Source: Cristatella mucedo
Lineage: Eukaryota > Bryozoa > Phylactolaemata > Cristatellidae
DNA: 64,000 bases
Assembly (NCBI GenBank): GCA_009760855.2
Contig: WPIO01000016.1
Span: forward strand, 4,297,001 to 4,361,000
Direction of reading: 5' to 3'
A program made the translations under genes and the position numbers. Under the pieces are notes generated by a model that was not told the origin of the DNA, made no database searches, and was given only the letters and a program-made list of their open reading frames with translations. Position 1 is the first letter of the stretch. The number at the start of each line of letters is the position of its first letter. Of this stretch, positions 58,973-64,000 are shown piece by piece.

Positions 58973-61234
58973 GTAAGACTCGGCCTGCAGAGATCGCCTC
59001 GCTGCCGCCGGGCGGGCTCGAGGCCTAGTGCGACGTTCTCCATCTTTCACTCTGCCAACGCCGGCGTAGATCGAAGTCGGGCTTTCACAGCGAGACCTGT
59101 TCAGGCCGCTACTGCTTCGGCGGCGGCGCTGCCGGCTGCTGCCAGCTTCCGAAGCCGCCGCCGATTGCCGCAGCCCCGTTAGAGTCTGCAGGGGCTGACG
59201 CGACACATCGCACTGCTACCCTGGCGATTCGGAATTCGGCTTGTTGGCCATTGTTAGTGTTAGCATTAGTATTAGAAGCTCCTCAGCTTCCGGGTGCTGC
59301 CGATCGGCGCCAGCTTTCGCGAAGAATTCGTCGTTTAGACGTAGGTTCGTACTTGGCAGTTGAAATCCTTTGTCCTTTTTAAGCTCGCCTTTTTATACCA
59401 GGATTCGCAAGGGTTAACCGCTCGGTATTGTTATTGCCCTGACTGACGAATCGGTGATTCACCTGTTGCCGGATCGCACACCGCAGCTAAATGTGGTTAG
59501 GACCGATCGCAGGCTCTCGGCTCGAAGCCGCTTGCGGCCTGTCTTGAAGTTGCACCCTTCAATTTTCATTTCCATTTTCAAGATCATCAAATCAGCGAAT
59601 TTTCTCGACGTCGTAGCGAATCGTGCCCCTGAGTCGTCCTGTAGCATCGCACGGCGACAGTCTTTCGCCGAAAGTGCTCGCTTCCCTGTCCTTTTTTTGT
59701 AACCGTCTGTTAAGTGCGACGCGGCTGCTTCGTACTACACCAAAATGTACAGTGCATTGCTGCAGCTGTGCCGAGCTGTAGTCAGGCTGAATGTGTGGAG
59801 AGCTGTGCCGTCATTCGCTGTGAAACCCTCGGAAGCTGTCGCTCTTAGCTCTTCCGGTGGCTTCCTTGCAGCATTGTTTCCAAAGTAGAACTGCTTAATT
59901 TTGTCCTTGCGAGAGACGTCTTGCCAATTCCTGCTATATTATTCTGAAGCTTTGCATTACGATTATTTGATGGTTTGTAATGACATTCTAGTGCATTTGG
60001 CCAAACTGTGACTGTTCCTGCACTGTGCAATCCTTTACTGCTCACTGCAAGTGGTGGTGATAGCCATCTGGCCTCTTCTGCCGTTCCATAAATGAGCCTT
60101 TTCAATAGGCCAGCTTTATTATTATTCGTTTTTTAGTAAAATGCTACAATCATCAACGATAGTAAAAATGCTCTGACGTCATTAGCTGGATCTTTTAGTG
60201 CTCTCAAAGTCGAGTTCATTTGTTCCATTCATAGTCTCACTTTAACCTGTGCTTCGAGTGATCTCCTTTGGACTAGCAAATCCTAGTGGATTGGACTTGG
60301 CTCCTGAAAATCTCCTAGTGGAGCTGGACCGATATTAATGCATTTCGTCCTCTACGCTGCTTATATGTGATGCAATTTTGAGATGGTAAGGTACCTGCTT
60401 GCCAAAAACTCGAATACCAGCGGGCCTCGCCATCATTTACCACTTCCACTGATGGCTGATTTTGATGTGCTGCGAAGCATCATTCGGACTCGCTAACATG
60501 CGACCTATCGTTGCAGGCCAGACCATTACAGGATATGTACGGAGTGTGGGAATGCCGGATGGGAGCACGCGTCCACTGGCGATGAAAACGGCTCAGCTGC
60601 CAGCTACTGTGGTCGTCGTGTCGAACGGCTACGCCTTGTCGACGATGACAGTGACAAGCCTAAACACGGCAGTCCTCGCAGGCTCTCCTGTTCAGCCCGG
60701 CTACTTCGACGCATTGGGCGGGGACGCGAGGTTCGGATTGATATCCGACTTGGCTCTGACTAGAAGTGGGCAAGTGGTTTACGTTGCCGACGAATTAAAC
60801 AGCTGCATACGCCAAGTTAATATTCAGAGTAGCAGTGGCTTGGGAATGGTGTCCACATACGTCGGCACTAACGTCTCGGGCGAAGACGTCGGTCCCTTGA
60901 AATCCGTTCGGCTGACCAAACCAACCTCGGTCGTGCTCTCGCCCGACGAAATGTATTTGTACGTAGCTGACCGAGATACTTATCGCATCGTCAAAGTTGA
61001 CATATCTGGAGGAGTGGCTTCCTACGTTTTGATTGCCAACTGGAACTACGCCCCTATCGGTCTGACGATGGGCCCCGAACCAACCAAACTCTTCGTGTCC
61101 ACTAGTACGAGGGGCATATTTCAGCTGAATCTGATCGCTTCGACGGCCACGCTCCTCGATACGACAGCTCGGAACGGCCAGTGTCTCTGCGTTGCTGGCG
61201 GTGGCAATTACCTCTTTGTGACGGACGCTACCTG
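58909..61234 (+). CDS. Secreted NHL-repeat protein, 5' part
   Basis: Exons 58909-58972 and 60517-61234 join in phase 1 (G from exon 1, GC from exon 2 make Gly22). Exon 1 gives the signal peptide MSRQCALWRFALGLLTLDAA with cleavage near the AAA. Exon 2 encodes NHL-type beta-propeller blades, seen as VYVADELNSCIRQVNI (about 109-124) and LYVADRDTYRIVKVDI (about 169-184), then weaker blades at LFVSTSTRG (213-221) and LFVTDAT (254-260). NHL propellers act in protein or ligand binding; with a signal peptide it is secreted or the ectodomain of a receptor. The exon ends at donor GTGAGT in phase 2, so the gene continues beyond the window. No gene name can be given. Confidence 0.82.
58973..60516. other. 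NHL gene intron 1
   Basis: 1.5 kb without other exons recognised; a SINE-2 remnant lies at 60046-60104. Confidence 0.55.
60046..60104 (+). mobile_element. SINE-2 remnant
   Basis: ACTGCAAGTGGTGGTGATAGCC and GGCCTCTTCTGCCG match the SINE-2 body. Confidence 0.5.
60517..61234 (+). CDS. NHL gene exon 2
   Basis: Acceptor CCTATCGTTGCAG, donor GTGAGT. 718 nt, open throughout. GVASYVLIANWNYAPIGLT separates two blades. A minus-strand frame over the same bases is a shadow. Confidence 0.85.
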
Positions 61235-61493
61235 GTGAGTGCTGAGCAGCGAACAAGCTTGCTTAGAGAGAGTCTTGTCTGCTGAGCAGCGCAGGCAGGC
61301 AGTCGTTCGTCAAAAGTCGGTACCTAGGGGACACCTGGGCGGTTGGCAGGAGGTGGCGGGGTTGCAATGTGCGCTAGTTTATTTTTGTTTAGCCAAAGAC
61401 GAAGCGACAAGAGGTAGCTGCGGTCACGCTTGGCTTCTGCTTCTTCTTGCTTCGCTACCCCTAATATCTGGCTCCGGTTAAGAGCTGGAACGG

Positions 61494-64000
61494 CCGGAAG
61501 AAATGGGGCAGTTTCAGGTGTGCCGCCATCCGAAAGAACTTCCTGGGCCTCATACAACTGCACTTTGTCATCACCAATTATTATCAAATCCTGCTTATCT
61601 GACCATATGCAGATCTCATTCAATCTACAGTGTGTGCCCACCTCCTCTAAAATAGCCTGTGAATTGCAAAACCTCAAGACCCTTGACAGCGATGCTGTCC
61701 GAGCGAGAATATCTGCTTCGCATCTGTTGCTCAGTCCTCCCTCCGATCTGTCATCATTCGTAGATAGCTACAACACGACACTAGCTGATATGCTCGACGA
61801 GTTTCACCTCTGAGTAAGCGCAGAGTGCACCCTCGCGAAGACGGCCTATGGTTTACAACAGACATTAGGTCTATTAAGCAAAAGCTTGAAAAGCATGCAA
61901 AAGATCAGGACTGACTGTCCATCGACAGGCATATGAGGACTACTGTAGGTCGTACCAATCGATCCTAGCAAAGGCCAAGTCTAGCTTCTATAAAAACATT
62001 GTTGAATCACAGATGCACAATCCAAAAAAGCTGATGACGATCAACCAACTGCTCCCAGATTAGCTCCTTACCTGATGATCCTTGTGATAATCTAGCCGGT
62101 CGCTTCTCTCGATTCTTTGTGCAGAAGATAGACAAGATCAGGGAGTCCATCCCTGCGATGACAACATCCCCCCTAGAATGCTTCCCCGATTCCTGGCTGC
62201 ACCTCAATATCTACATTTAAGCAGGTCACTAGTGATCTCGTCCTGCCCTTCATATCGCAATCAAAGAAGACAACAAGTCCTCTGGACCCTGTTCCCACTG
62301 TCCTGCTCCTACGTTGCATTGATCTGCTGCTGCCATGCATAACTACCATCATTAGTATGTCATTAGCCTCAGGTCATGTCCCAGCACCTTTCAAAAAAGC
62401 TGTAGTCAGGCCACTTCTCAAGAAAGTGACACTAGACCAAGAGAACTTAGGCAACTACCGCCCAGTCTCACTTTTACCATTTCTATCAAAGACACTGGAA
62501 CGGGTCGTGGCAGACCAGCTGAACTCAATATATCGAAACTTCACACCTTGCTAGTAAGTTCCAGTCTGGCTTTAGAGCTAATCACTCCACAGAGTCAGCA
62601 TTGCTTAGAGTATGCAACGACCTACTTAGGAATGCAGACATGGGTAGAATGTCTAGTGTCTAGTAGAGTGTAGAGTGTCCTTTGCTTGTTTTGCTCGATC
62701 TTTCGGCAGCTTTTGATACTATCGATCACAAAGTTCTTCTAGAGCGCCTCTCATCTCGCCTGGGCATCACTGGCACTGCTCTGCAATAGCTCGGGTCCTA
62801 TCTCAGTGGGAGACTCTAGAGCATGGACGCAAAAGGACAAAAATCGTCCGAGCAACCTCTGAAATATGGGGTGGCTCCGGGCTTTGTCCGGTTCTTTTCA
62901 CGGTTTATACTCTCCCTCTTGCTGATGTGATTGTCATGCACAATCTAGGCTTTCACTTCTATTCGGATGACACTCAGTTGTACCTTTGCTTTGATCCCTC
63001 CTTCGAGCACCTCGAATTCTCTCAACTCACTTGCTGCATGTATTGATGACATCCACACGTGGATGGCAGCAAATTTTGTTGAACTAAAAGACGATAAAAC
63101 TAACTTACTAGTTATGTGCAGACCCAGTGTGATTCAGAAATTGAAAAGGCTGACGCTCAAAATTGGCTCTGCCAGCATATCTCCTGTTGAATCAGCTCGA
63201 AATCTAGGTGTCATATTCCAAAGTGACCTCTGGTTAGACGACCACATCCGCTCCACAATCAGGTCTGCCTACTTTCAGCTACATAACATTACAAAAATTC
63301 GGGCTTGTTTAGATAAGGATGCCACGTTTAAATTGGTCCATGCATCTGTGAAATCCCGTCTTGACTTCTGTAACTCACTGCTTGCTCGCCTACCGGCATG
63401 TGCAATCAGGCGATTACAGCTGGTGCAAAACTCCGCAGCTAGGCTTGTCTGTCGTGAGCATTGCAGTTGCCACATCACACCACTTCTCGCCGGCCTGTAC
63501 TGGCTACCAGTCAAGCAACGGATCGACTTCAAGGTTTTGTCGCTCACTTTTAGGTCACTTCATTCTTTGGCTCCAGTCTATCTCTCAGATCTACTCCCCC
63601 ACCAGGCCAAGCATCGTACCACCTGCTTTTCGGAATCCAACAGTTTACCAATACCTTGTACAAACCTCAAATCCTGTGGAGACCGTGCATTTAGTTCGTA
63701 TGCTCCCAAAGCCTGGAACTCACTCCCGACTTGCGTCAGAACATCCCCTGACTTGACCACATTTAAAAGGAACTTAAAACACCTATTTAGGACAGCATTT
63801 AGTGGGTCCCTGTGATTCGTCCTTGATGTGCTTATGCTTGCTGATACTGTGCCTGCTGCCACTAACCACATTTGCATGCTGACCCTGTGCATGTCACCCC
63901 TAACCATATTATTCATTTTATTTGTTTTCAAGCACGATTTTACTTACCATCCAATTGCATTTCCCTTTGCAGCAAATGTAAAACGCCTAGAAAGAGATCG
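61494..64000 (+). mobile_element. LINE A, longest copy, runs to window edge
   Basis: Starts at the end of the AP-endonuclease domain (SDHMQISFNL at about 61597-61626, with the conserved SDH). It continues through the inter-domain region (61620-61810), RT (LLKKVTLDQENLGNYRPVSLLP at 62417-62482; [20 protein letters not shown]), then YSDD in place of YADD at about 62960. The post-RT block 62967-63815 stays open for 282 codons. Multiple frameshifts and stops before 62960 and a deletion of GVPQGS-type sequence show it is dead. The tail is cut by the window end within the hairpin. Confidence 0.93.

Noticed and set aside
58685-59206. 173-codon minus frame
   Set aside because: Arg/Ser-rich antisense of the CpG-rich promoter and signal-peptide exon of the NHL gene.
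60795-61256. 153-codon minus frame
   Set aside because: It is the antisense shadow of NHL exon 2.

Overview
This window is animal (metazoan) nuclear DNA: introns with GT/AG borders, long AC/CT/AT microsatellites, tRNA-derived SINEs, many truncated L2/CR1-type LINEs, and genes of animal type. The species cannot be named from the sequence. The mix of gene families and compact, LINE-littered introns would suit an early-branching invertebrate such as a sponge or cnidarian, but that is inference. Most long open frames here are microsatellite artefacts, LINE pieces or chance frames; the real genes are split into exons that must be joined by hand.

Gene layout. (1) About 12.9-30.3 kb, minus strand: a new-looking single-pass membrane receptor gene. 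It has a signal-peptide exon (30160-30274), Ig-like and FN3-like ectodomain exons, and a last exon with a stalk, transmembrane helix and cytoplasmic tail (13402-13919). Every intron in the model is phase 1. (2) 30546-54104, plus strand: a complete nine-exon UCHL5/UCH37 proteasome deubiquitinase gene (325 aa by my joining) with all catalytic residues. The two genes are head to head, with start codons only 271 bp apart, so they probably share a promoter. (3) 58909-61234 and beyond the right edge, plus strand: a secreted NHL-repeat (beta-propeller) protein, signal-peptide exon plus one long exon; its next intron is filled by a LINE running off the window. Weaker candidate exons lie at 24470-24555, 28690-28749, 56520-56672 and 56797-56910.

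Repeats. LINE family A (L2/CR1-like, ATT-repeat tail) has at least ten pieces on both strands. The longest (about 61.5-64.0 kb) reaches back to the end of the endonuclease domain; the best preserved reverse transcriptase is at 35.4-36.8 kb. LINE family B ends in ACATT repeats. SINE-1 is tRNA-derived and carries a 3' tail matching the hairpin tail of LINE A, which suggests it is mobilised by it. SINE-2 is a second tRNA-derived family. A foldback element with 84-bp inverted arms and a CTAAACC-like loop sits at 15.9-16.3 kb. Two perfect short hairpins (18-bp and 21-bp arms, both with 7-nt loops), a 17-bp minisatellite of about 0.74 kb and a CT tract of about 0.75 kb complete the picture.

The UCHL5 locus shows several recent rearrangements: a perfect 25-bp tandem duplication that doubles the exon 3 splice acceptor, an inverted copy of exon 3 about 0.7 kb upstream of it, and two inverted LINE A copies of about 1.4 kb in intron 1.
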